Assembly (NCBI GenBank): GCA_947846985.1 | Contig: CANTUZ010000007.1 | Location: forward strand, 32,802,355 to 32,866,354 | Length of the DNA: 64,000 bases | Source of the DNA: Fratercula arctica | Lineage: Eukaryota; Chordata; Aves; Charadriiformes; Alcidae | Reading direction: 5' to 3' | Shown: one piece after another, positions 1-10,120 of the stretch | Layout of the letters: every line of letters begins with the position of its first letter | How positions within the stretch are numbered: position 1 is the first letter of the stretch | Translations under genes and position numbers: made by a program | Notes under the pieces: model-generated | What the model was told of the DNA's origin: nothing | Databases searched by the model: none | Seen by the model: the letters and a program-made list of their open reading frames with translations, nothing else

Positions 1-2496
1 AGTTAAGGACAGGATGGATATCCGCCCACATTTTTTCAGCCTTCACTCTGTCTCCTGACTTTTGTGGGTTTAAGTTACATTCTTAATGCAATTTCAACAT
101 AGTCATTTTCTGTGCACGTCTCTAAGTGCCACTCAGAGATCAGAAAAGGGGAATACTGCAAGGGACATTGTCAGATGAGATTGTCATGGACACACCTTGA
201 AGAAATTTCATTTGCAAAATCAGCAAGTATTCACTCAATCTGCACCAGACGAGGGGTGTCTCACCCACCCACTCAGAGAGGGATGATGCTAATGCCACTC
301 CTGGGTTGCTCCTTATCACATCTTTGGAGACCTGGGTTAATGTGCCACATACAGAGCCTGCTTGTGGGTATACTCAAGAAAAGCTCTCTGTTTCCCTGCC
401 TCAGACATCCCTTGGTTTCTGAATGGGACTAGCAGCGTTTCCGTGCTTCCCAGGGGTGACAGAAGACAAATTTAAAAAAAAAAAATGCTGGTGCTGAGGA
501 CTGTGTTTGCACCCGTGGGAGGCAGATGAATACTCCTCATCCCATGCCTCTTCCCTCCCCATTTGTGCTTCTTTTCAGATAAGAAACCACAAGAACTACA
601 AGGGAGCAAGCAGATCCGAGCCAGGGTCCTGGTGTGCCTGCCTGTCTTGGGAAGGCTGCCTTCCCTGCCTGCTCCTGGCATTTGTGAAGGCAACATGTGT
701 CCCCAGGCCGGGGCATGTAGCTGGGCATATTTCATCCTGGAAAATGTCTGCACTGGTCCATAAAGCATGTTTTCTGTCATTTGCTTCCCTGTTTGTCTTG
801 AGGAATTGCAGCTCCCAAGTCCATACCTCATCTCCCCCATCCCCTGAGCACCTGCTGGCTGCAGGGAGGGCTGGATTCGACGCACGAGCCCTAGAGTAGG
901 CAGGGCAAAAGGAGGACAAAAAGTCCGATATAAGGTAGGAAGACTAATTCTTGCACCCAGCTTAGCTGCCAGCATCTGACTGATGAGTTGAAGGGGGATA
1001 GAGGTGTCCATCACCATCTAAGTCTGTCCTATATTTAGGCGGTGATGCAGTTACTGTCTGAGAGTTATCACATCCCCGCCTGGCTGAGCAGAAGACACAT
1101 GCCCCAAGCTGAGGGGTGACCGGGAGCTGCGACTGCCTCTGAAGTCAGCCGGCTCAGGTGGCCACTCGTCACGCGGTGATTTTAGATCCGAGGCATACTT
1201 TTAAGAGGAGCTCTGGGAGGTAACCTGATCAGAGCAGCAATTGCTCAGGACTGGACATTTCGGGAGCTATATTAAGAGACCTGGAGCCACACTAAAGGTT
1301 AGAGCAACTTTGTCCTCCTGTCAATGGAGTCATCATTAGATGGGATGGTGAGAACCCTCTTCCTTCCTCTACTGCCACCTCCAAGCTAATTAATTCAGCA
1401 CTGGACACGGGCAAAGACTGCCCGTGACCTCTAGCTAGGGAACTCGTGATATCCAGGGTCTAACACAGTCCCACTAATGCCTTCAAGAGGTTTTCCTGTG
1501 AAGTTTGAAGGTCTCCACCACTTGTGATGTTGGCTTTGTTCAAACCAGTTAAAAATGCACCTACTTAGGGGCTGTTTGTTTTTAAGTGCTTCACCAAGGG
1601 TTCTCCTATTACAAGTCTTTCCTCCATCAAAGCAGGCGGCGTGGCAGACCCCGCTAATTTCTTTGCCAGAGGAAATGAGGCTGTCCCTCATTATTTAAAG
1701 TGTCCGATACCATCACTGTTGGCTGAAGCCCACGGGTAAAATGGTTGCTCTGGCAGGGCCGGGGATGGCCAGGACAGACGCTGGGGCAGGCAGCAGAACA
1801 TACAGGGCAGGAGGGGGTGTCTGGCAGTAACAGTAGCAGGGGGTGACAGAGGAAGAACCAGCAGCTCCCCAGCTCTGAAGGGAGCAGATTAAGATGCATT
1901 TATACCTGTGTATATTTGAACTTGGATTTTTATCCCTGCAGCTTGTATATACCATTTGGAGGTAGCAAGTACCCCACTGGGGTGCCAGGATGAAGATGGC
2001 CCTCACAGACATCTCTTCTAGTGCTTTTTACTTATTTTTAGTGAACTTTAAAACATGTGGGACTATCATCTCAAACCAGAAGTCCCATGGTGACAAAAAT
2101 CACTCTCCTCTTGGTGAAAAATAAAACCCAGCGTGTTAACAGCCTTCTGAAATTTCTAGTGGTCCAGGCACAAGTTTCTACATCTGCCTTCTTGGTGATA
2201 ATTAGGGGAAAAAAAGCCCAAAACCCAAAACAACAAACCCTAGCAAAACTTTTCTCATTAGCAAAGGTAATTCCTCTTGGGCGAGTCAAATTTGCAGTGC
2301 TGGGGAGAAGCCTAGAGTGGAAATTGTAAGATTGCACACATATGGGACTGCAGATTTAAGAACTGTGTCGTTATAAATAAGGAAAATGGCACTTGTAGGA
2401 AGCTCTGCAAAGGTTGTGAAAGGCTGATTTCTGTTTGTCGCTGGAGCCTGGTGTTGTTATTATTCTTTGTATGATTGGACTTCTTTTCTCTTTTAG
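1..2496 (+). other. FGF16: FGF16 intron 1 (3' part)
   Basis: This stretch precedes a clear splice acceptor and contains no coding segment resembling the first exon of an FGF9-subfamily gene, so that exon should lie left of the window. Short open frames on both strands look like chance. I see no recognisable transposon. The last 40 bases are T-rich and end in TTTTAG, which serves as the polypyrimidine tract and acceptor of the next exon. Assignment as intron is inferred from the downstream exons. Confidence 0.8.
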
Positions 2497-2600
2497 GGAT
2501 TTTGGAGTTTATTAGCCTGGCAGTGGGGCTGGTGAGCATCCGTGGGGTGGACTCAGGACTCTACCTCGGCATGAATGAGAGAGGCGAGCTGTATGGGTCG
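2497..2600 (+). CDS. FGF16: FGF16 internal coding exon (104 bp)
   Basis: The exon is bounded by TTTTAG upstream and GTAAGT downstream. It reads (G)[15 protein letters not shown], then [19 protein letters not shown], the first half of the beta-trefoil core. Its 104 bp length is typical of the second exon in FGF genes of this subfamily. The hydrophobic stretch [12 protein letters not shown] corresponds to the central segment that FGF9/16/20 use as part of an uncleaved secretion signal, as known from the family. [13 protein letters not shown] is the common FGF core signature. Confidence 0.95.
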
Positions 2601-5600
2601 GTAAGTTTACGGTTTTGTGCTGATTACACCACTATGTAACATACACAGCAACACAGGCTGCGGGGCCTCATTGGTGTCACGAGCTGTGTCTGTCGCAGAC
2701 CTCTGGATTCCTTGGGCTGCCACATACATACCTCCATGATGCCACTGTTGTTATAACATAAATGATCTATATGAAATAGGGTTGCGCAAGGAGGATACAC
2801 TCGTGCAGCAAGAGCCCATAGTGGTGCCCAGTCCCCGGACACTCTTGGGACAATGCTTGGGGAGCTGGGGGCGCTTATCGAGCTTTTGCCTTTCAGAAAT
2901 AGGGTGGCAATAGTCAATTAAAGGCAGAAGGGAAATTTAGCATAATACCAGGAGCTGCTTGTGTGTTTTCATCGCCTGAGTAACACATCAATTTTATTCT
3001 CCACGTGCTCACAATCTGCAGATTTTACATTTATATTATAGCTCTCTAACTAACGGAAGCTGAAGTTGTAGTCTGAGTGTTATTTTTGTATAACATTCTC
3101 TACAACTCCTTTTAGAAGGTTAGGGGGTTGCTCATAATTTTCTAGTAGTGCCCTTTTCAGACTAAAATTTTCCATGTTTTGCCAAAAACCAAGTGTAAAC
3201 TCCATGTTAGCTTTTCACTCCACACAAACTCCCGAGTACCTGTAAACTCTTCCTAACATCACTTATAGCAGATTCTGCCTCATCCTGTGCTGCTGTAGGA
3301 CAGAGAAAGCAGAAGACACCCCATTTCCAGTCCAGGCTCAGGTTTCTAGTGGCAGCTTGTGAGTTTGTCATTTGCTGCCTTGGTTTGGGCCGTGCCCTTA
3401 GAGCTGTGGCTCGCTGGTCGCACTGCCGCAGCTGGGACCAGCTCAGGTCCCCCTGGCTGGTTCTCTGCCCAACATTACCGAACCTGCTCCATGCTGTAAA
3501 ACACTTCAAACATGGGCAGGCCCAAAGAGGGAGCGTACATCAGGGGTTTGCTGGATGAAACACCCACACACGGAATGAAGGCTTCTGCAGCTGGGACCGC
3601 AGGGAAGGGGAGCTGTGAAGAGCTCTGTCACCACAGGTAAAGTGTCCATCAACCTGGAGAGAGCCGAGCTGTGCTCTGCTTCTTTCTATTTAATGAAATG
3701 TTAAGACTTGCAGTCAAAATGTCAAGTCTTAACAATGAGGCAGAGATGCTTCCTAAAGGTTAATTTAATGCAATTCCTAATTATTTAACTCAACTTAATA
3801 TAAAATAGTTATTTCTAGTTAGCTAGAAGTATCGATTCTATTTTGAAAAATTGATTGCATTCTAGATAGCCATTTTTAAGTTTTCTTTTCTGTAGCTGCT
3901 GCACTACATTGGTGCTTTTTTCTTCAAATGCTCCATTCCCTTTAATTCAACCCACCACCTGTGTGTGATTTGCTTAAATGCCCCTTTCTGGGTAACAGCA
4001 CTACCCCATGTGAGGACACTGATTTTTAAGGATGGAGCACAGTAGATTTAGAATGAAATAAAATAAACTGGTTTTAAACAAAAGTGGAAGGGCACGTACT
4101 TGCTCTAACCAAATCAGATCAATCTCACAGTGTAGAAAGTTAAACTCATGTACTCTGCACATAGAGAAGCCTTCAGAAAACCTTTGCTTAGTAAACAGTA
4201 ACAGTAAACCACAAGTTTCCATCATCTTTTCTTCTCCCATTCTCCTCTGAGACTGCCACAGACCCTTTCACTATTTAAGATGCAGTTAACTGATTTTTAT
4301 AAGAGATAATCAAATACTAGCATGCACCAATAGCTCTTCTTTTTCCACTTCATTTCTGTAATAACATCTACCCTAAACGAAAGCTAAATGCAGAGACAGT
4401 GGTTAAACTACAAATCTGCAAGACCGATAAAAAGTAAAATCACCAGGATGCCATAAAACACAAAAACCCTTAAAGCCTGCTTCAGAAAGCAGGGCTGGAC
4501 CAGCAGCACCTCTCCCGTCAAACCCTGAGGCTGCTCAGCAGCTCCTGGAGTCTCAGCTTTCACTTGTGCCTGCTGAAAAGGCATATTCCCTTCTGTGCTT
4601 TCAAACCCTGCAGTTCGGATAATAAATCAGCAGTTTCATGATAGGTTAATTAAATTCTAGTGCCCGTGTTCATGCTATGACACAGAAACAAAAATAGGTC
4701 AACATTTTACAACACTTTGTCTGGAAATAGAATTGACCTGAAGATGTAATCATGGGAGTTTTCTCTCTGTCATTGCATCTTGTTCACCAAACGATGAACT
4801 GGCCGGACGCTGCAGGGACACAGTCAAACCACTGATCCAAACTGTGCAGAAGTCACGAGCCAGGTCCCCAAATAACCCTGGAGTTTTAAAATCTGGGATA
4901 CGTGGGTTGTACAATGATGGCTTTTTGAAATCGAAAGCCACTACAGTATTCATAATTAAAGGTCCATAAAACAGCACCTAACAACAGCATTAAGATTACA
5001 ATGGTATTTTAGGAGATTGCAGTACAGCAGTATCTTTACATTTGCAGCAAGTTTATTATTTCCCTCTGTGCCAATTTTGCCTGATCTGTGTGTTGATATA
5101 GCCAGAGCCAGCCATCGCCGCAGCGACACGTGGAGTCCCCTCGGGACAGACAGCCAGCTTTTCTGCTTGTCCCTGTTTTAACCTTGTACCAACGTTTCTG
5201 TTAAGCTTTCTGCCGATTTCAGAAACACAACTAATACTAAGAGCAGCAAAAGTCGCAGGCAGCGCCTTGCACACTGCCTGTATGGCATCAGGCTCAATGG
5301 GGACATCCCAGGGCTTGGAAAGAAACACATTGCACATTGCAGGGTCACCCCAGACTCTCCAAACAATTTACACAAACATTGTACCTCTGACCAGCCCACT
5401 GAAGAGCAGGTAAACTGGGGCAAAGCAGCAGCGCACGAGTTCAGCCAGTCAGCAGTTTCCAACATATTCTGAGTAGATGGCATCCTAGGGGAAGAAAAAA
5501 TAGTCTGTATTTATTGATGGATCTGGGAAGAGAAACCCATGGTTCCTGGTTCCCCAGGTCTCAGATGGCAAGGGCTGTGGCATGGGCTTTTGGAGGGCTC

Positions 5601-7158
5601 ACAACTCACGTCGGGGTTTATTTAACTAGCAGCAAAACATTCAAAACGGGTTCTGAGCGCAGGTGAGCTCCTGGATCGTATTACAAAACATCTGCTGCAA
5701 GCAATAACATTTACTTAGCACTCTGTACGCCGCAGATAAGACACATTCCCTCCCCGAATAGTTTACAGTGTAGGTACAGTGTTTGTAATGTTATAGCATC
5801 CTACGTTTGCAGACTGCCTTTCATCTGAAAGGACTCCCACGTGCCCCCCGGAAGCTCCCCCCGTGGGACAGGATGGAGGGTCCCTCTGCGACACCGCACG
5901 GCAGCACTGGCAAAGCCACCCACATCCCCACAGGGCAGGGGACAGCCCTGCTCCTCACTGCGTCTGGGCACGTCCCTGTAGCTGGCACGGGGGAGATGGG
6001 AGGGAGGGGGAGGGAGCAATGGGCATGAACGAAAAAGCCATCATTGAGTGGCCGCTGCCAACAGCCCCTGGCTGTAAGGGTCGGAGGGAAAGGCTGGTTG
6101 TGGCATGGTGACACCAGTGCCATCCATCCCCCTTGCCCAGCATGGGATGTGCCAGCTGTGGGCTGGTACGTGCTCATCACATCACCTATCGCCGCCGTAA
6201 ATCTCCCCTGGGGTTCGACATCCCTGCAGCGCTGCTCCCCATCCAGACCTCCCAGGTCTTGTTATGGCCTCACATCACAGCTCTGGGGCGCTTCAGAAGA
6301 TGAAAGGCCCGAGGAATGCTTTCATTCACATGGCAGCCTGTGCTCTCCTGCGCCTTGAACTTTCAAAGCGGTGCTTGCTCCCATTTAAACCCTTCAGACA
6401 CGCGGCCCTCTTCTCCTCCTGGGGTTGCCTCTCACCCAAGAGAGCGGTTTTGGTGTGAGTGGTACCTGCAGACAGGGCTGCCGCAGGGGGATGTGGCTGG
6501 GGGTGGGCAGCCCCCTGCAGAGGACACGGCCACCCCAGCAAAGCTCCTGACTCACGCCCCCGTTGCAGACACCTGCCTGTCAGGTTTAGAGTTTTGCTGC
6601 AGCCCTGCTTTCTATTCTTTTATATGGGGCACCTTTGCAAAATGCACACGCACCTTCTCCTCCTCTTGTCTCCTTCCTCCTCCAGCTTCAGAGGTCTTTG
6701 GTTCCCGGCATGTACGGCTTGTGCCTGTTTCCAGCTCTCACCCAGGGGAAACGTCCCCCGCAGCACAGTCCCCATCCTCAGGGGAGCCAGGAGGAGGTAG
6801 TAGCTAGGAAAATTATAGGAAAATAAAGTGAAAAAAGGAGGAAAAGATTTATTTTTCTTAATTTTTCACACAAATGTCTTTCTCTTCCCCTCCCGCCTCC
6901 ACCCCAACGCAGAAGAAGCTCACACGGGAGTGCGTTTTCCGAGAGCAGTTTGAAGAGAACTGGTACAACACATATGCCTCAACCCTCTACAAGCATCCCG
7001 ACTCGGAGAGGCATTACTACGTGGCTCTGAACAAGGACGGCTCCCCCCGAGAGGGGTACAGGACTAAGAGACATCAGAAATTCACTCATTTTTTACCCAG
7101 GCCTGTGGACCCTGCCAAAATACCTGCGATGTACAGAGACCTCTTCCACTACAGGTGA
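2497..7158 (+). CDS. FGF16: Fibroblast growth factor 16, 3' coding part (two exons)
   Basis: The joined segments 2497-2600 and 6913-7158 encode the C-terminal 115 residues of an FGF9/16/20-subfamily growth factor. The family is secreted, binds heparan sulfate and activates FGF receptors (FGFR) at the cell surface. The exon phases match the family: the first exon begins with two bases completing a glycine codon, then the 34 following codons end exactly at the donor. FGF16 is chosen over FGF9 and FGF20 because the protein ends in RDLFHYR, the FGF16 ending, and because ATRX is the next gene, as on mammalian Xq21. The remaining roughly 90 N-terminal residues are encoded by an exon outside the window. 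FGF16 is known for roles in heart and limb development; nothing here shows its regulation apart from 3'UTR motifs. The coding part in view is intact. Confidence 0.93.
3699..3734. repeat. Perfect 12-bp inverted repeat in FGF16 intron 2
   Basis: TGTTAAGACTTG at 3699-3710 is followed after 12 bases by its exact reverse complement CAAGTCTTAACA at 3723-3734. It could form a hairpin in RNA or serve as a paired binding site. No transposon was recognised around it. Confidence 0.8.
5695..5785. repeat. Ancient L2/CORE-SINE-like fragment
   Basis: The text running from TTACTTAGCACTCTGTA, through GATAAGACACATTCCCT, to GAATAGTTTACAGTGTAG resembles the 3' end of very old amniote L2/MIR-type repeats, which read 'aagacac-tccctgccc-aaggagcttacaatctag'. 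The match is from memory and diverged. The exact family and strand are not certain. Confidence 0.45.
6913..7158 (+). CDS. FGF16: FGF16 terminal coding exon
   Basis: The exon begins after the acceptor CCCCAACGCAG with [20 protein letters not shown] and ends with RDLFHYR and a TGA stop at 7156-7158. It encodes 81 residues, the length expected for the last FGF16 exon. Visible family features are [15 protein letters not shown], the [14 protein letters not shown] turn, and the [18 protein letters not shown] basic segment that carries heparin- and receptor-binding residues in FGFs. The segment [15 protein letters not shown] differs slightly from the mammalian PSKLPSMSRDLFHYR. No break is seen. Confidence 0.96.
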   Translation, partial: KKLTRECVFREQFEENWYNTYASTLYKHPDSERHYYVALNKDGSPREGYRTKRHQKFTHFLPRPVDPAKIPAMYRDLFHYR

Positions 7159-7794
7159 TGTTTCCTGCAGCTGCCCCGTCAGTGTACATACTTGGGCTCC
7201 CAAGCTTTTTCCCAGAGCACTATATTAATAGTCATTCCATCATTCCTGTAAGCGTAGATGACATAGGAAAGCACTTACATTGAATTCAGACACTGCTGTT
7301 CCTCCTTGTTTCAAGCGTATATCGAACCTGGGTTATTTATGGGGGTGGGGGTAGGGGAAGGGAGGGAACCCTACGTATAATCTTTCGTTTTCATTCATTT
7401 TCTTTACGCGGTTGCTACAAGAGAGGCCGAATATTCAATGTTATGGTTGCTTAAAGGAACAAGCAGGCGAGCAAACCTGATCTCCAAGGAGCGGTGAAAA
7501 AAAACCCTAAAAATGAAGAGAAGGAAAGAAAACAAAAGACCACAGAACTGCTGCGGGTGCTGCTGCTAAGCTCGGAATGGTTACCTGCTAAGAAAAAGCC
7601 TTTCGAATGGTACCCTGCTTCAGCAGCCCGGGAGTTTGCTACATGGATGATGCTACATGGACTGGTCCTGATGCGTGGGGTTTTTCCTGCTGTTGGGGTG
7701 GGAATGGGGCGAGGAACATTATTCAGATGTAAGCATGGATACTGTGCATAAGGACAAAACTATTTATAAAATGTATATGATATTTATTTTATAT

Positions 7795-7806
7795 ATTTAT
7801 TTATTT
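7795..7806 (+). promoter_or_regulatory. AU-rich element in FGF16 3'UTR
   Basis: ATTTATTTATTT at this position contains overlapping ATTTA pentamers inside a longer A/T-rich stretch (about 7760-7830). Such elements are known to speed mRNA decay or control translation of growth-factor and cytokine mRNAs. Function here is inferred. Confidence 0.6.
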
Positions 7807-7914
7807 CAAAATAATTTTATTTTTAATGAGAGATGCTATGACCGGATTTTCACCAGGAAGAATAAGGTCCTACTGAAACAGGAAAAAAAAAATGAGTTTT
7901 AAGATCTTATCGGC

Positions 7915-7920
7915 AATAAA
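7915..7920 (+). terminator. FGF16 polyadenylation signal
   Basis: A canonical AATAAA is followed within 20 bases by T/G-rich sequence (TTGTCTTTATATTGTAG). It is the first strong signal after the FGF16 stop that has a suitable downstream element. Confidence 0.7.
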
Positions 7921-9814
7921 ATTGTCTTTATATTGTAGCTTTCTTGCTAGCCCTTTTTTTTGGCACTCTTTAACAATTAACCCAGTATCTCCCCATCAAT
8001 ATGAATATTAAGACCACCTCTAAAAAGGCTTCGTGTGGTAAAGATAAATTACCTAAACTCCAAACTGTTCTACAAAGGTGACATAAAATTATACCTGGAA
8101 TGGACCTGGGAAGCGGGACCCTCCTGAAATGACCGGCTGGGAGTCTAATGAACCGTAATTTCCAAGAACTGCAAATCCAGCCCTCTCCCTTACTGTGATA
8201 TGGGCAAAATGGGTCCTCGCGCCTGGCCAAGCACCAGGCATGGCTCAGCTCTCGTGGCTGTCGGATGGGATTGTCCCAGAACGTGTGTCACCATCGCTGC
8301 GCAAGGAGGAACCTCATGGGCAGGTCGGTGTCCTTGGTCTGTCCCCTGCCTCTGTGGTCCCTGGAGAGCCTGGGAAGCGCCAGCGCGGGTCTCGAGCTGT
8401 TGGCAGCTGAGACGCTTCGGCACGCGACAAAGCTGCTGTGGATTAATGGTCCTGTCGAAAATCAGGCAGAGAAACATTTGGAGCATCTGCTGTTTGGGTG
8501 GACCCATCGTTCCTGCAATAAAACTGCCACATCCCACATAAGACTTACCTGAAGCAGCATGGAAAATTGGTGGAGAAAAAGTAGAAAGCAACAAAATCAA
8601 TTTTAAAAACATCTCATTTTTAAGTAATTAGCGTGGATGAAGATCACCCCCGCAAGCACATGGTGGGAGCAGGAGCATGGTAGCGTACAGGCACTTCGCA
8701 GCATGGATGAGAACTTGGTATGAAATGTGGTCCTCCGTAGTGTGCAAAAATAGGTACAAATACAGCTGTAGTGGCTTCGAGTCGGGGTTTTCCATATCAG
8801 AACTGCATTTTTCACAGTGTTGTTTCTCAGCCTCCCCCTTGCCAAGCAGTCCAGGTCGAATCTCAGCTCCTTCAGCTTCAGTCTGTGAATTCACAGAACG
8901 ATTTCACTGACATAGGGACAATCTGCACCAGCTGCTTCCCCAGCTGCACGGCTAAGGGAGCAGCAGCAGCCCAGGTGCCCAGCAGTCTCTGATCCTGGCA
9001 GTCTCTCGCCCTCTGCCACCTCCCGTGTCCCCTCGCTGTCCCAGCCGCTGCAGGAGCCACCAGAGGACGGGCTGCAGATCACGACGAGGAGATTACAACA
9101 GCCTTTCCTTGAACGATCCAGACATGAAGGAATTTAATCCCATGTTTGAAATAAAAAGTGGTTATTTACCTTCTTCCTCTGAGTCACTGCTGAAACATCT
9201 CATCTCATCCAGCCATGCCGGGAGCACGATTCCTCATGAGAAGTGTCCTGAAGTGTACTTTTGACCTTCCCCTGCACGAAGGGAAATCCCTCAGCCCTCG
9301 AGCTTCACTGTGCTCCCCCGGGGTGATCCTGCCTCCCTCTAGCAAAGGCTTTCCATCAAAGATAAATCGAGTGGTCAAGATTCTGCTCCTCCTCTTCAAA
9401 ATGAAGGTCAAAGCCTGATCTCAGCAACACCAAGTGCATTTTTCACCAACTCAAAAGGGGGCTGATTTGGCCCGTGGGGGCAACAGGATGGACTCATTCG
9501 TCCGACACCCAAATTGAAGAGCTGCCTCGGCAGGGCCTCCTGCTGCGAAGGGACGTGCAGATGTGAGGGATGGTGTAAAACACCTTTTAAGGATCTGGGT
9601 TCAAAAAAACCTATACTTGCAAACGACAAAATCCACAACGAATTTACTGGAAAGGTTGGTGGTGTCTCCCATGTGGGACGTTCTCTGAATGGGGGAATTC
9701 AGCATTGCTAAATCCCACCTGAATGGTGGCTTTCAGCAGGAATTTACTGGGTTTGGTTCTGGTGCAACACAAATACTTAAAGATACGAGTAATCTGACTG
9801 GCCTGGGAGCTTAA

Positions 9815-10120
9815 TCGCGGTGGAGTTCGCCGCCGCAGGCTTTGCTCACGGGGAGCAGGGAGGGATGCGCAGGGGCTGTTTTCATTGGGACTCTCTCCCC
9901 TCTCGGGCCGTCCCCAGGCGGAGCAGGGCTGTCCCCTCCTCCAGCCATTCCTCCTCCAAAGGCCAACGGGAGACGCTGACGGCTCCTTCGTCCCCGAGGC
10001 TTGGATGGGGCTGGCGGATGGGCCCCGCAGCCGGGGCAGCGGACGGGGCCTTGGCCTGGTGCGACGGCTCCAGCCGCGGCGGACAGGCCCCGAGGGCTCC
10101 CCTGCTCCTGCGAGGACAGG
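9815..10120. other. CpG-rich patch in the intergenic region
   Basis: This segment is visibly rich in C+G and in undepleted CpG pairs, for example TTCGCCGCCGCAGG near 9827 and CCAGCCGCGGCGG near 10070. It lies kilobases from either gene's expected promoter. It could be an orphan CpG island, an exon of an unannotated transcript, or simply GC-rich intergenic DNA. No TATA box, open frame with homology or splice pair was recognised. Confidence 0.5.

Larger units (their letters stand above)
2601..6912 (+). other. FGF16: FGF16 intron 2
   Basis: This 4.3 kb intron separates the two FGF16 exons in view. It starts with a strong GTAAGT donor and ends in a pyrimidine-rich tract and CGCAG acceptor. It holds a perfect 12-bp inverted repeat (3699-3734), an AT-rich homeobox-site-like stretch (about 3760-3870), an old L2/CORE-type repeat fragment (about 5695-5785) and a GC-rich, CpG-containing portion (about 5820-6800). 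The open frames in the GC-rich portion occur on both strands in several frames and match nothing I recognise, so I treat them as chance. Confidence 0.85.
7159..7937 (+). other. FGF16: FGF16 3' untranslated region
   Basis: This stretch follows the FGF16 stop and extends to a probable cleavage point shortly after the AATAAA at 7915-7920. It includes an AU-rich element near its end and an A-rich, lysine-codon-like stretch around 7493-7540 that is not a gene. The cleavage position is inferred from the signal (usually 10-30 bases downstream) and is uncertain by about 15 bases. A longer alternative 3'UTR cannot be excluded. Confidence 0.7.

Noticed and set aside
472..1017. Open frame of 181 codons on minus in FGF16 intron 1
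   Set aside because: It overlaps several other open frames on both strands in GC-rich DNA, has no recognisable domain, and lies inside an intron. Chance.
1..2496. FGF16 first exon inside the window
   Set aside because: No segment resembling the N-terminal part of FGF9/16/20 proteins, with a downstream donor in the right phase, was found.
6316..6807. 163-codon open frame on plus in FGF16 intron 2
   Set aside because: Overlapping frames on both strands read equally far, the composition is low-complexity Pro/Ser-rich, and no homology is recognised.
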